Positions 51,209 through 59,539 of a DNA stretch of 64,000 bases are shown here, piece by piece. A program made the translations under genes and the position numbers. The notes below the pieces were generated by a model. It was not told where the DNA came from, did not search any database, and worked only from the letters and a program-made list of their open reading frames with translations. The number at the start of each line of letters is the position of its first letter. The stretch's first letter is position 1. The stretch comes from Microbacterium lacus (GTDB lineage Bacteria > Actinomycetota > Actinomycetes > Actinomycetales > Microbacteriaceae), in contig NZ_BAAAPK010000001.1 in NCBI RefSeq assembly GCF_039531105.1, forward strand, positions 3,197,915-3,261,914. Direction: 5' to 3'.

Positions 51209-52918
51209 TCAATGCGCGTGCGCGGCCTCGTGCGCGTGCGGGTCGGCGGCGGGCGCAGAACCTGCCGGATCATCGAGAACCGCGCCGACGGCATCCGTCA
51301 CCGCACCCCGCGAGTGCTCGACGCGTCCGCCGACGAGCGTGACCTCGGCGTGCTCGCCGAGCAGTCGCGACGGGTCGTGCTCGTGCGCGAGGAGGTCGCC
51401 CGACCACATGACGATGTCCGCGAGCATCCCCGGCGCGAGGCGGCCGATCTCTCTCTCCCGATGCCAGGCGCGTGCGCCGTGCACGGTGTACGCCTCCAGC
51501 GCGCGATCGATCCCGACGCGCTCAGAGGCCGTCCACGCATCCGAGCCGTCCAGGCCCGCGCGCGTGGCCGCCGAGTACATCCCGACGAGCGGGTCCATCT
51601 CCCCCACCTGCCAGTCGCTGGAGAACGCCACGGTCGCGCCGTCGTCGAGGAGGCTCCGGAACCGCCATGCCCGATCCCAGCGCTCCTCGCCGACGTTGTC
51701 CATCCATGTGCCCGCGACCAGGTCGGGTGAGCAGTGCCGCGGCTGCATCGCCGCCGTCACGCCGAGCTGCCGGAACCGGGGCAGGTCGTCGGGATGCAGG
51801 CACTCGACGTGCACGACGCCGTGGCGGCGATCGCGCGTGCCGTTGGCCCGTGCCGCGTTCTCGATCGCGTCGAGGGCGAGCCGGACGCCGGCATCCCCCG
51901 TCGCGTGCGTGTGGGTCTGCAGACCCAGCCTGTCCAGTTCGGTGATGATGTCGACGAGTTCGCGGCCCGGGTAGCTGGGCCGGCCACGACGCCCCGCGCG
52001 GTTCGCGTAGTCCTCGAGCATGAACGCCGTGTGCGGTTCGATCACGTCGTCGGCGTACAGCTTCACGGGGCCGACGCTCAGCCGCGGGTCCACGGGGAAG
52101 CGGTCGATGGTGTCGCGCAGGGTGCGGCGGAACGCCCCGTCCGCGCCCACCGGGTGGAACAGGGCGGCGATCACGCGCGAGGACAGCTCCCCCGCAGCGA
52201 GCGCGCGCTCGAACAGCGGCAGCTCCGCGAGCGGCACCTGCGGCTCGACCACGGTCGTGATCCCGACCGAGGTCGCCATCCGCATGCTCGCCAGGATCTT
52301 CCGGTAGCGGCGCTCCGGGGAGTACATCGGGATGTCGCGCTGGAGTTCGGCGAGTCCCGCGGCGGTCATCGCGCTCGTGTAGAAGTCGGTCACCCAGCCG
52401 GTCGGCTCGCCGGTCTCGGCATCCCGTTCCGGCCGACCCCAGGCGATGTCGCCGCCGCGGGAGATGCCGAGCACATCCAGTGCCACGCGGTTCAGCCACA
52501 CCGAGTGCTGGTCGTACGTCGTGACGAAGACGGGCCGATCGGTCAGGCCGTCGAGGTCGCGGAGATTCGGACGGCGGTTCTCGACGATCGAGTACACGGC
52601 GTTCTCGGCGCACACCCATGCCAGCTCGGGCCGCCGCGCCGCGAAGTCCGCGATGCGCCGCCGCACCTCGACGAGATCATGAGCGCCCTCCAGGCTCACG
52701 GCGTCCTCGTCGAACCCGAGCAGCAGGTGATTGTGGCTGTCCACGATGCCCGGGGTGACCAGCCGCCCGTCCGCCTCGATGACGCGCTGCGCCGCAGGAG
52801 CCTGGGAGGCATCGCCGACGTAGGCGATCCGGTCGCCCACGACGCCGATCGCTTCGGCGAAGGGGGCATCGGGAGCGAACGTGCGCACGCGGGCGCCGGT
52901 GATGAGCAGGTCGAGCAT
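51209..52918 (-). CDS. Amidohydrolase, YtcJ-like family 3 (569 aa)
   Basis: Metal-dependent hydrolase with the amidohydrolase barrel. Start LLITGARVRTFAPDAPFAE, metal ligands in VDSHNHLLLGFD, the typical Lys in VKLYADDVIEPHTAF, THTHATGDAGVRLALD, HVECLHPDD, and FSSDWQVGEMDP. The C terminus ends in a short His/Ala-rich tail (PHAHEAAHAH), unusual for the family. ATG 52918 overlaps the permease stop by one base (TGATG). It shares an operon with an amino-acid/amine permease, so it probably deacylates or hydrolyses an imported amide. Confidence 0.9.
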   Translation of the reverse strand: MLDLLITGARVRTFAPDAPFAEAIGVVGDRIAYVGDASQAPAAQRVIEADGRLVTPGIVDSHNHLLLGFDEDAVSLEGAHDLVEVRRRIADFAARRPELAWVCAENAVYSIVENRRPNLRDLDGLTDRPVFVTTYDQHSVWLNRVALDVLGISRGGDIAWGRPERDAETGEPTGWVTDFYTSAMTAAGLAELQRDIPMYSPERRYRKILASMRMATSVGITTVVEPQVPLAELPLFERALAAGELSSRVIAALFHPVGADGAFRRTLRDTIDRFPVDPRLSVGPVKLYADDVIEPHTAFMLEDYANRAGRRGRPSYPGRELVDIITELDRLGLQTHTHATGDAGVRLALDAIENAARANGTRDRRHGVVHVECLHPDDLPRFRQLGVTAAMQPRHCSPDLVAGTWMDNVGEERWDRAWRFRSLLDDGATVAFSSDWQVGEMDPLVGMYSAATRAGLDGSDAWTASERVGIDRALEAYTVHGARAWHREREIGRLAPGMLADIVMWSGDLLAHEHDPSRLLGEHAEVTLVGGRVEHSRGAVTDAVGAVLDDPAGSAPAADPHAHEAAHAH

Positions 52919-54360
52919 CAGAGGGTCTCCTCGTCGTCGGTTCCCGAGAGCAGGTGGGCAGTGGCGGGGTTCGTGCGGAGATAGACCAGGTAGTAGAGGA
53001 ATCCGGCCGCGACGATGCTCGCGGCGATGCCGAGACTCAGCCACTGCGCCGGATCGAGGATGCCGATCACGAAGATCGTCGCGATCGCCAGGATCGCCAC
53101 GACGGGCGCGACCGGCCATGCTGGCATCCGGTAGGTCCCCGGCGCATCGCCGGACCGCGTGCGACGGGCGACGAGCGCGGCGACCGCGATGAAGCCGTAG
53201 CTGAACGCGAGGGTCGAGCCGGTGGCGTTCAGCAGCACATCCAACGGCACGAAGCACGCCGCAAGCGAGATCACCCCCACCGTCAGGGTGGCCGTGATCG
53301 GCATCCGGGTGCGCGTCGAGATGCGCGAGAGGGGTCGGGCCAGCGCGGCGGGCATCGCCTGATCGCGGGCCGCGGCGAACAGCAGCCGGCCCGACTGCAG
53401 CGCGATCGCGATGATGGCGTTGATGATCGCGAACGCGATCGCGACGAGGACGAAGATCGTGATCACGGGCCCGGACCGCTCGGCGAGGAAGTGCTCGACC
53501 GGCAGCGCCGCGCCGAACAGCTCGGGCAGGGAGCTCGCCCCCAGCAGGATCGCGGTGAGCGGCACGAGCTCGGCGATCACGGTGATGAGCGCGCTCCACA
53601 GCACCGCACGGGCGATCGTGCGACGGGCGTTCCGGGTCTCTTCCGCGAAGTAGATCGCCCCGCCGTAGCCGTTGTACGAGAAGATCCCCTGCGTGACGGC
53701 CAGCACGAGCCCGGCGATCCCCAGCGGCGCGAGGCCGCCGGTCGCGGTGTCGAGGAATTCGGGCTGCAGCAGTGCGGTGATGGGCCTCTCGACGTGGATG
53801 AAGCCCAGGAGCGCCAGCAGCGCGAGCGCCGCCATCTCGATGAACAGGAAGACACCGGTCACCCAGGCGTTCGTGCGGATGTTGAAGCACGCCGTGATCG
53901 TGGTGAGGACGATCACGATGAGCGCGGTCCACAGCGGATCCAGACCTGCGATCGCGACGCCGAGGTAGTCGGCGACGCCCAGGGCGAAGATCGCGATGAT
54001 GAGCGGGAGGCTCACCAGGCTGATGAAGAAGACAGCGGATCCTGCCGCCGGACCGAGGACCCGGCTGACCAGCGTGTAGTCGCCGCCGGCGATCGGATGC
54101 CGCGACCCGAGTTCGGCGTAGCAGAAGCCGACCAGGATGCTGATCACACCGGCGAGGAGGAATCCCCAGAACACCCCGGTGCCGTAGACGGCGAGCGCGG
54201 CGCCGCCGAGGATGAACACGCTGGATGCCGGGGAGATGCCCGAGAGCGTGATGAGCACGTTGCCTCCCAGCCCGAGCGAGCGGGACAGGCTCGCACCGTG
54301 CGTGGTCAGGGTTGCGGTGTCCAGGGGTGCGTGGTCGCCGGTGTCGGTGTGAGGGGACAC
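52918..54360 (-). CDS. APC-family amino acid/amine permease (480 aa)
   Basis: About 12 transmembrane segments. The family motif in helix 1 is seen (GGNVLITLSGISPASSVFI), and GSRHPIAGGDYTLVSRVLG matches the APC consensus after helix 2. GTG 54360 follows AGGAGCG. It is transcribed away from a TetR gene that starts 94 nt upstream, with two operators in the gap. With the amidohydrolase gene it probably imports and then cleaves one compound. Confidence 0.92.
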   Translation of the reverse strand: MSPHTDTGDHAPLDTATLTTHGASLSRSLGLGGNVLITLSGISPASSVFILGGAALAVYGTGVFWGFLLAGVISILVGFCYAELGSRHPIAGGDYTLVSRVLGPAAGSAVFFISLVSLPLIIAIFALGVADYLGVAIAGLDPLWTALIVIVLTTITACFNIRTNAWVTGVFLFIEMAALALLALLGFIHVERPITALLQPEFLDTATGGLAPLGIAGLVLAVTQGIFSYNGYGGAIYFAEETRNARRTIARAVLWSALITVIAELVPLTAILLGASSLPELFGAALPVEHFLAERSGPVITIFVLVAIAFAIINAIIAIALQSGRLLFAAARDQAMPAALARPLSRISTRTRMPITATLTVGVISLAACFVPLDVLLNATGSTLAFSYGFIAVAALVARRTRSGDAPGTYRMPAWPVAPVVAILAIATIFVIGILDPAQWLSLGIAASIVAAGFLYYLVYLRTNPATAHLLSGTDDEETL

Positions 54361-54388
54361 GATCGCTCCTTTGCGTCGGCGGAGGATG

Positions 54389-54455
54389 ATTCTTTGACAC
54401 GATCGTTAAAGAATGGTCGCGAGCCTGACATTCTTTTGCGTTAGTGTCAAGGAAT
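54389..54455. promoter_or_regulatory. Two 26-bp TetR operators in the permease/TetR divergent region
   Basis: Sites 54389-54414 and 54430-54455 are each 26 bp long with ends ATTCTTT and A(A/G)GAAT; the first has ACGATCGT at its centre. Their starts are 41 bp apart, about four helix turns. The second covers the TetR start codon, and both contain TTGACA-like sequences, so binding would block both promoters. The second is best read in reverse orientation, sharing ATTC(C/T)TTGACAC with the first. Confidence 0.82.
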
Positions 54456-55059
54456 GGCTCGTCCTCGTCGTCAAGAAGGCCGGCGCGCATCGCTGATCGA
54501 CGCCACGCTCGCCGTGGGCGCCGAGCGCGGCCTGCGGGCGCTCTCCCTCACCGACGTCGCGCAGCGCGCCGGTCTCACGCGCGGTGCCGTCCTCTATTAC
54601 TACGACGATCTCGACGCGCTGCTGCGTGAAGCGCACGCGGCAGGCATCGAGCGGTTCTGCACCGCGCGCGACGCGGCCCTGGCAGAGATCGAGGATCCGC
54701 GTGTGCAGCTCGCGGTCGCGATCGCGGCGGGTCTGCCGACCGGGCCGGACGATGCGCTGATGGGCCTGCTCTACCAGTTCGACGCGCTCGCCGGCGATGC
54801 GTCGGCGCACGACGAGCTCGTGCAGGCGCTGTACCTCCGCCAGCTGGCGACCTACCGCGGCATCGTCTCGCGGGGTCGCGCGACAGGAGCGTTCGCCCCG
54901 CGCCTGGACGATGAGACACTCGCGATGACGTTCGTGGCGCTCGAGGACGCGTACGGGCTGCACATCGTCGGCGGGAATGCCTTGATGACCGTGGAGGCCG
55001 CGGCCTCGGCGATGCGCGCCGTCGCGGCCGACCTGGGATGCCCGGTGGTCGCGTCGTGA
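54454..55059 (+). CDS. TetR-family regulator (201 aa)
   Basis: Helix-turn-helix LSLTDVAQRAGLTRGAVLYYYDDLDAL (core: TDVAQRAGLTRGAVLYYY) after an N terminus rich in Arg, and a helical ligand domain. ATG 54454 lies inside the second operator, and TTAGTGT 6 nt upstream could be the -10 of a leaderless transcript. It is probably a self-repressor that also controls the permease/amidohydrolase operon and perhaps the alcohol dehydrogenase 34 nt downstream. Confidence 0.93.
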   Translation: MARPRRQEGRRASLIDATLAVGAERGLRALSLTDVAQRAGLTRGAVLYYYDDLDALLREAHAAGIERFCTARDAALAEIEDPRVQLAVAIAAGLPTGPDDALMGLLYQFDALAGDASAHDELVQALYLRQLATYRGIVSRGRATGAFAPRLDDETLAMTFVALEDAYGLHIVGGNALMTVEAAASAMRAVAADLGCPVVAS

Positions 55060-55093
55060 CAGCGGTCGGGCCGCGGGAACGAAGGAGAACGAC

Positions 55094-56200
55094 GTGCGTG
55101 TGACGGGAGCAGTGCTCGAGCGCTCTGGTGCGGAGCGGCCGTATTCGGCATCCCGCCCGCTCGTGGTCGAGGACATCGAGCTCGAGGCCCCCGGCGCGTC
55201 CGAGGTGCTCATCCGCGTCGAGGCGGCCGGCGTCTGTCACTCCGACCTCTCGGTCGTCAACGGCGACCGCCCGCGGCCGCTCCCCATGCTGCTCGGACAC
55301 GAGGCCGCGGGTGTGGTCGAAGCCGTCGGCGACGACGTGCACGACCTCCGACCGGGGGATGCCGTCGTGGCGAGCTTCCTCCCGCGCTGTGGTTCCTGCC
55401 CCGAGTGCGCGACCGATGGACGGGTGCCCTGCCGCAACGGGAGCGCCGCGAACGGCGCGGGCGAGCTCCTCGGCGGAGGTCGCCGCCTCACCCGCCGGGG
55501 CGAGCCGATCGCGCACCACCTCGGCGTCTCCGGATTCGCGACCCACGCCGTCCTGCACCGCAGCAGCCTGGTCGCCGTCGGCGACGGCGTGCCCGCAGAC
55601 GTCGCCGCGCTGATGGGCTGCGCCGTCCTGACCGGCGGAGGCGCGATCGTCAACGTGGTGCGCCCGCTGGCCGGCCAGCGCGTCATCGTCGTCGGCCTCG
55701 GCGGGGTCGGTATGGCAGGCCTGCTCACCGCGCTGGCGCACGACGGCGTCGAGGTCGTGGGAGTGGATGCTGCTCCCGCGAAGCTCGAGGCCGCGCTCGC
55801 GCTCGGCGCCCACGCGGTCTACTCCCCCGCTGACGCGATCGCCGCCGGGATCAACGGAGACGGCGTCCTGGAGGCCGCCGGAAGCGCCCGTGCGTTCGAG
55901 ACGGCGCTCGCACTGACCGCGATCGGCGGAGCCATGGTCACGGTCGGCCTCCCCCACCCGGACGCACGAGCCGCGGTCTCACCGCTCGACCTCGTCGCCG
56001 GCGCCCGCACGATCACGGGCAGCTACCTCGGCTCCGCCGTCCCCGCACGCGACATCCCGCGCTTCGTCGAGTGGTGGCGGAACGGCCGGCTCCCCGTCGA
56101 GCGCCTCATCTCGTCCTCCGTGCCCCTCGCCCAGATCAACGAAGCCATGGACGAGCTCAGCGAAGGTCGGGCGACGCGCCAGATCATCACGATGGGCTGA
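55094..56200 (+). CDS. Zinc-dependent alcohol dehydrogenase (368 aa)
   Basis: Medium-chain dehydrogenase. Catalytic zinc ligands in CHSDLSVVNG and GHEAAGVVEAVG; structural zinc cysteines in CGSCPECATDGRVPC; NAD-binding GLGGVGMAGLLTALA. GTG 55094 follows AAGGAG at 7 nt. It is downstream of the TetR gene in the same direction, so it may oxidise the alcohol or aldehyde released by the neighbouring amidohydrolase. The class III-like length suits NAD and broad alcohol specificity. Confidence 0.93.
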   Translation: MRVTGAVLERSGAERPYSASRPLVVEDIELEAPGASEVLIRVEAAGVCHSDLSVVNGDRPRPLPMLLGHEAAGVVEAVGDDVHDLRPGDAVVASFLPRCGSCPECATDGRVPCRNGSAANGAGELLGGGRRLTRRGEPIAHHLGVSGFATHAVLHRSSLVAVGDGVPADVAALMGCAVLTGGGAIVNVVRPLAGQRVIVVGLGGVGMAGLLTALAHDGVEVVGVDAAPAKLEAALALGAHAVYSPADAIAAGINGDGVLEAAGSARAFETALALTAIGGAMVTVGLPHPDARAAVSPLDLVAGARTITGSYLGSAVPARDIPRFVEWWRNGRLPVERLISSSVPLAQINEAMDELSEGRATRQIITMG

Positions 56201-56218
56201 GGGCCGGTTCCACGCGAC

Positions 56219-56357
56219 GGCTCGGTGGGCACGTTGCGCGGCATCCACAAGCTCGATACCGCAGAACGCGCCCACCGAATGCGTTCCCGGCCGGCTCGGT
56301 GGACACGATGCGCGGCATCCGCGTGGCGGGAGCAGCACGGACCGCCCACCGAGCGCG
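56219..56357. repeat. Two 65-bp imperfect tandem repeats with inverted ends
   Basis: Copies at 56219-56283 and 56293-56357 are each exactly 65 nt, separated by 9 nt. Both begin GGCTCGGTGG and contain CGCGGCATCC; both end CGCCCACCGA followed by 5 nt. CGGTGG near the start and CCACCG near the end of each copy are complementary, so each copy can fold as a hairpin. This fills most of the 224-nt gap between the alcohol dehydrogenase and the next operon. Confidence 0.85.
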
Positions 56358-56424
56358 CTGTGGTTCTGGGGGACACCCGTGTCAACCCTTTGCGATCCGC
56401 CGCGCGGCCGTGTGGAGTGGAAGC

Positions 56425-57621
56425 ATGCCTTCTCCTGCCCGCCGCCATCGCGTCCTGATCATCGGCGGCGGAAACGGAGGGCTCTCGGTCGCGGGTCGCC
56501 TGCGCCGGGCCGGCATCCAGGACATCGCGGTGATCGAGCCGCGCGAGCAGCACGTGTTCGCGCCCCTGCAGTCGTACATCGCCGGGGGCCTCGCTCGGGC
56601 GTCGCAGGCGGGACGCCCGCAGGCATCCGTCACGCCGCGCGGGGTCGCGTGGATCCGCGATCGCGTCGTCCGGGTGCATCCGAACGACTCGTCCGTCGAA
56701 CTGGAATCGGGTGACCGGGTCGGCTACGAGCACCTGGTGATCGCGGTGGGGCTGGAAACCCGCTACGACGCCGTCCCCGGACTCGAGGACGCGATGAAGC
56801 GCCCGGACGGCGTCTCGAGCTACACGCTCGATCTCGCCGCGAAGGCCTCGCACGCGCTGCGCGACGTCCGCGGCGGAACGGTCGTCTTCGTCCAGCAGCC
56901 CGAACCCGCCTCGGCCGCCGGCGTCTCGCAGAAGCCGATGTACCTCGCGTGCGACTGGTGGCGCGCGCGCGGAGTCCTCGCCGGCATCCGCGTCGTCTTC
57001 CTCTCCCCCGAGCCCGCCGCCTTCGGCATCCCGGCGATCAGCAGCGAGCTCCAGCGCGCGCTCGACGCCTACGGCATCGAGTCGCGCTTCTCCGCCCGCG
57101 TTCGCGAGGTGCGCACGGGTGAGGTCGTGATCGAACAGGACGGCCGGACCGAGGTGCTCGCCTACGATCTGCTGCACGCCGCCCCGCCGCAGTCACCGCC
57201 GGCGTTCATCGCCGCATCCGGCCTCTCCGATCCGGCGGACCCCCACGGGTTCGTCGACAACGACCCCGGCACGCTCCGCTCGCGCCGGTTCGCGAACGTG
57301 TGGGCCGTCGGCGACGCGGCGACCGTGGACACCCTGCGCTCGGGCGGCGGCATCCGCCCGCAGGCGAAAGTGGTGACGACGAACATCCGCGCGGCCCTGC
57401 GCGCGCAGTCGCCGACCGCCCGGTACGACGGGTACTCGGTCTGCCCCATCACCGTCAGCAGACGCGCGCTCGTGTTCGCCGAGTTCGACGGGCGTGGGCG
57501 CCTGGCACCGACCGTACCCGGCTGGAAAAGCCTGTATCGGGCGCGCCGCCTGTCGTTCCTCGTGGACCGGCACATCCTGCCGTGGGTCTACTGGAACCTG
57601 ATCCTGAAAGGACGAGCATGA
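56425..57621 (+). CDS. Sulfide:quinone-reductase-like FAD oxidoreductase (398 aa)
   Basis: NDH-2/SQR-family flavoprotein. FAD loop LIIGGGNGGLSVAGRLRRAG near residue 11, WAVGDAATV near residue 290, and a C-terminal DGYSVCPITVSRRALVFAEF, which holds one of the two SQR redox cysteines. The other, normally in a KCAGAPQK segment, is replaced: here the segment reads SAAGVSQK with Ala at the Cys position. Sulfide oxidation by the standard mechanism is therefore unlikely; a quinone-reductase or regulator role is possible. ATG 56425 follows GGAG. First gene of the BLUF operon, its stop overlapping the next ATG. Confidence 0.87.
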   Translation: MPSPARRHRVLIIGGGNGGLSVAGRLRRAGIQDIAVIEPREQHVFAPLQSYIAGGLARASQAGRPQASVTPRGVAWIRDRVVRVHPNDSSVELESGDRVGYEHLVIAVGLETRYDAVPGLEDAMKRPDGVSSYTLDLAAKASHALRDVRGGTVVFVQQPEPASAAGVSQKPMYLACDWWRARGVLAGIRVVFLSPEPAAFGIPAISSELQRALDAYGIESRFSARVREVRTGEVVIEQDGRTEVLAYDLLHAAPPQSPPAFIAASGLSDPADPHGFVDNDPGTLRSRRFANVWAVGDAATVDTLRSGGGIRPQAKVVTTNIRAALRAQSPTARYDGYSVCPITVSRRALVFAEFDGRGRLAPTVPGWKSLYRARRLSFLVDRHILPWVYWNLILKGRA

Positions 57622-57839
57622 TGACCGGTGCCGATATCGCCGACGCGACGTGGGCGCGCGTCGACGACGGGTTCTATGTGGGCAGCCTCGAGGGCGCGTT
57701 CCTGGGCTGCATCGACACGCTGCCGGACGGGCGCTTCGCGGCGATGGACGCGCACACGCAGCCGATCCGTACGTGCGCCGATCTGCCCGAAGCGATGCGG
57801 ACAGTACTGGAAGCGGCGGCGCAGGGGGAACGACCATGA
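57618..57839 (+). CDS. Small protein of unknown function (73 aa)
   Basis: I do not recognise the family. Acidic, soluble, with the core VDDGFYVGSLEGAFLGCIDTL and a helix PEAMRTVLEAAAQGE; no membrane segment. ATG 57618 overlaps the stop of the flavoprotein gene and follows AAAGGA; a second ATG lies directly after it. Its stop overlaps the BLUF gene start. The close packing suggests a partner of either protein. Confidence 0.85.
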   Translation: MMTGADIADATWARVDDGFYVGSLEGAFLGCIDTLPDGRFAAMDAHTQPIRTCADLPEAMRTVLEAAAQGERP

Positions 57840-58297
57840 CGGATGCCGCACCCGAAGCGGGTCTGTACTCCCTGGTGTACGCGAGCAACGCCGCCTCGAC
57901 GTTCGGCGACGCCGACCTCGCCGAACTGCTGAGCCAGTGCCGCGTGCTCAACGAGTCGAAGGGCATCAGCGGCCTGCTGCTGTACCGCAGCGGTCGATTC
58001 GTGCAGTTCCTCGAAGGACCCGAGGCGGAGGTGCGCGCCCTCTACGCGAAGATCGAGCGGGATCCCCGCCACACGTCACCGCGCATCCTTAACGAGGGCC
58101 ACCCGTCGCACCGGCAATTCGGGGACTGGACGATGGCCTATCAGCCGACGTCTCTGTCGGACGCACCCCCGCCACCCGGGTTCCGCAGCACGTTCGACGA
58201 CCTCGACGACGCGGATGACCCGGACGGCGTCGTGAGAGCCACCCGGGAGCTCAGCATGCTCTTCCGCGTGCGGAGCAGGGCGTCGGAAGCCCGCTGA
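57836..58297 (+). CDS. BLUF-domain blue-light sensor (153 aa)
   Basis: FAD-binding photoreceptor whose flavin-Tyr-Gln hydrogen bonds rearrange in blue light. Key residues are present: Tyr15 (in LVYASNA), Asn39 (in VLNESKGISG), Gln57 (in GRFVQFLEG), Trp98 and Met100 (in DWTMAY). Residues 1-103 are the domain; a 50-residue tail rich in Asp and Pro, then a helix, follows and has no effector domain. Light output must therefore be passed to another protein. It is encoded between the 73-aa protein and maltokinase in a coupled operon. Confidence 0.93.
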   Translation: MTDAAPEAGLYSLVYASNAASTFGDADLAELLSQCRVLNESKGISGLLLYRSGRFVQFLEGPEAEVRALYAKIERDPRHTSPRILNEGHPSHRQFGDWTMAYQPTSLSDAPPPPGFRSTFDDLDDADDPDGVVRATRELSMLFRVRSRASEAR

Positions 58298-58299
58298 GC

Positions 58300-59538
58300 A
58301 TGTCTTTCACCGCGGATCTGAGCGTGTGGGTGTCGCGTCAGCGCTGGTTCGCGGGCAAGAGCCACGACCCGCGCCTGAGGATCCTCGACGCCCAGCCCAC
58401 CCGGGAGGCCGTCCGCTACCTCGTCATGGACGACGCGGGTTCCCGACCGACGCTGTACCACGTCCCGCTCGCCCGACCCGCAGCGGGCACGGATGCCGAG
58501 ACCGTCGCGTCCGACGCCTCCGGGCCCCTGATCGATGCCGCGCAGCATCCGCCGTTCACGATCGGTCTGCTCGCCGACATGGGAGTCGACGTCGAGCGCG
58601 TGCGTGGATCGCGTGTGCTGACGGGAGAGCAGTCGAACACGTCGATCGTGTTCGAGGAGGACGACCGACCCACGATCATCCTGAAGCTCTTCCGCACCCT
58701 GCATCACGGGGAGAACCCCGATGTGACCGTCCAGCGTGTGCTGAGCGACGCCGGATCGCCGTATGTCCCGCGCTTCTTCGGGAACCTGGACGCGCAGTGG
58801 CCGGATATCGGCCGTCCGGGCGGCACCGCGCACGGCACTCTCGGATTCGCGCAGGAGTTCCTGCCCGGAGTGCGGGACGGCTGGTCGATCGCCCTGGCGG
58901 CCGCGCGGGCGGACACCGACTTCACACGCGCCTCCGGTGAACTCGGCGCGGCCGTCGCCGGCGTCCACGGCGCCCTCCGCACCCACCTCGAGACGATGCC
59001 GGCGGATGCAGAGTCCGTCGGCGCGACCGAGGTCGCCTGGCGCCGACGCCTGTCGATCGCGATGAGCGAGGTGCCCGCCGTCGCAGCGCGCGCCGAAGCG
59101 ATCGCCTCCGCGTACGACGACGCGCTCGCGCGACCGTGGCCGCGGCTGCAGCGCATCCACGGCGACCTCCACCTCGGGCAGGTGCTCGCCGTTCCGGAGG
59201 ACGGCTGGCGCATCATCGACTTCGAGGGCGAGCCCCTGCGTCCGATGGCGGAGCGTGCGATCCCGGACCTCGCCACCCGCGACGTCGCCGGCATGCTCAG
59301 GTCGTTCGACTACGCCGGCGCCGTCGGCGGCCGCGATGACGCCGCGCACTGGGCGGCCGCGTGCCGCGCCGCGTTCCTCGATGCCTACACGCGCGCGCAG
59401 GGCGCCGTCGAACTGGACGATGTCGTCCTTCGGGCCCTCGTGCTGGACAAGGCGGTGTACGAAGCGATCTACGAAGCCCGGAATCGTCCGGACTGGCTGC
59501 CCGTCCCCCTCGCCGGCATCGACGCCGCGCTCGCCTGA
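58300..59538 (+). CDS. Maltokinase-like kinase (412 aa)
   Basis: Aminoglycoside-phosphotransferase fold. N-terminal cap domain with SVWVSRQRWFAGKSHDPRL, TGEQSNTSIVFEEDDRPTI for nucleotide binding, catalytic loop IHGDLHLGQVL and metal-binding IIDFEGEPLRPMAER. Together these match maltokinase (Mak/Pep2), which makes maltose-1-phosphate for the GlgE alpha-glucan pathway. ATG 58300 begins 2 nt after the BLUF stop. The convergent neighbour is a trehalose-synthase-like GH13, its usual partner. Confidence 0.9.
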   Translation: MSFTADLSVWVSRQRWFAGKSHDPRLRILDAQPTREAVRYLVMDDAGSRPTLYHVPLARPAAGTDAETVASDASGPLIDAAQHPPFTIGLLADMGVDVERVRGSRVLTGEQSNTSIVFEEDDRPTIILKLFRTLHHGENPDVTVQRVLSDAGSPYVPRFFGNLDAQWPDIGRPGGTAHGTLGFAQEFLPGVRDGWSIALAAARADTDFTRASGELGAAVAGVHGALRTHLETMPADAESVGATEVAWRRRLSIAMSEVPAVAARAEAIASAYDDALARPWPRLQRIHGDLHLGQVLAVPEDGWRIIDFEGEPLRPMAERAIPDLATRDVAGMLRSFDYAGAVGGRDDAAHWAAACRAAFLDAYTRAQGAVELDDVVLRALVLDKAVYEAIYEARNRPDWLPVPLAGIDAALA

Positions 59539-59539
59539 G

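Noticed and set aside
56425..57621. True sulfide:quinone reductase
   Set aside because: One of the two redox cysteines is replaced (SAAGVSQK), so the standard reaction is unlikely.
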